DNA of 5,303 bases from Desulfonatronospira sp. (GTDB lineage: Bacteria > Desulfobacterota > Desulfovibrionia > Desulfovibrionales > Desulfonatronovibrionaceae): positions 1-5,303 of the forward strand of contig PWSL01000019.1 in NCBI GenBank assembly GCA_003563255.1, written 5' to 3'. Positions 5,204 to 5,303 of this stretch are shown here, in pieces. Numbering within the stretch: position 1 is the stretch's first letter; the number at the start of each line of letters is the position of its first letter. The notes under the pieces are model-generated. The model did no database searches. It worked only from the letters and a program-made list of their open reading frames with translations, and was not told where the DNA came from. The translations under genes were made by a program, and so were the position numbers.

Positions 5204-5303
5204 TTACTGTCTTCTGGCTGATCTGGATACTGCCTGCATGGCAAGCACCAGGAGCCGGTCGCATATCAGCCCGGTTACGGCGATGAGCACTATCCCGGAA
5301 ATA
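5204..5303 (-). CDS. ABC transporter permease, C-terminal end (partial, runs off the window)
   Basis: Only the last 32 residues are in the window; the stop TAA is at 5206-5204 and the gene continues beyond base 5303. The sequence reads ISGIVLIAVTGLICDRLLVL followed by AMQAVSRSARRQ. A final hydrophobic helix ending in a G-L-x-x-D-R-L motif and a basic tail is what TauC/SsuC-type (BPD_transp_1) permeases show at their C-terminus. This agrees with the NitT/TauT-class ATPase encoded next on the same strand. The permease would form the membrane channel that the ATPase drives. Confidence 0.75.
   Translation of the reverse strand, partial: ISGIVLIAVTGLICDRLLVLAMQAVSRSARRQ

Overview
The window looks like a chromosomal piece of an anaerobic, sulfate-reducer-like deltaproteobacterium (Desulfobacterota, possibly Desulfovibrionales). 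This is an inference from gene style: a cysteine-rich CCG iron-sulfur protein with a probable selenocysteine, a remnant of a BadF/HgdC-type activase, and short intergenic repeats of a kind common in that group. No rRNA, tRNA or phylogenetic marker is present.

Left part (1-926): there is no intact protein gene. It holds a REP-like palindromic repeat (187-246), a C-terminal remnant of a 2-hydroxyacyl-CoA dehydratase activase on the minus strand (380-574), and a very hairpin-dense stretch (about 561-897, + strand). The core of that stretch (about 666-897) I read as a probable stand-alone HEARO / omega-RNA, the guide-RNA scaffold of IscB/IsrB nucleases, without any nuclease gene in the window. 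Two short repeat motifs that sit 27 bases apart in the REP-like element occur again on either side of the structured region, as if it had been inserted into a second copy.

Middle (927-2034, minus strand): a small RelE-fold-like protein with an acidic tail (927-1439), then a lipoprotein with a rhodanese domain (1585-2034). A 10-bp perfect hairpin lies between them. An AT-rich divergent intergenic region (2035-2477) carries palindromic boxes and a good sigma-70-like promoter for the plus-strand gene.

Right part: the centrepiece is 2478-4310 (+), one reading frame interrupted by a single in-frame TGA at 3933-3935. It encodes an N-terminal VTT (DedA/TVP38-like) membrane domain, two [4Fe-4S] motifs and two CCG domains. 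The TGA falls exactly where the first ligand cysteine of the second CCG domain is expected (HDP-C becomes HDP-U), and a SECIS-like hairpin follows at once, so I annotate it as a 610-residue selenoprotein. Convergent to it, ending 9 bases away, is an ABC transporter ATPase of the nitrate/sulfonate/taurine class (4320-5081, minus). It is preceded by the C-terminus of its permease (5204-5303, minus, running off the window), with a heptanucleotide tandem repeat in the gap.

Functionally, rhodanese lipoprotein, membrane-anchored Fe-S/CCG redox selenoprotein and small-anion-type ABC transporter suggest uptake and redox handling of a sulfur (or selenium) compound at the cell envelope. The mix resembles in kind the E. 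coli ydjXYZ-ynjABCDEF region (TVP38-type membrane proteins, a ferredoxin-like protein, an ABC transporter, a rhodanese). The substrate is not shown by the sequence.
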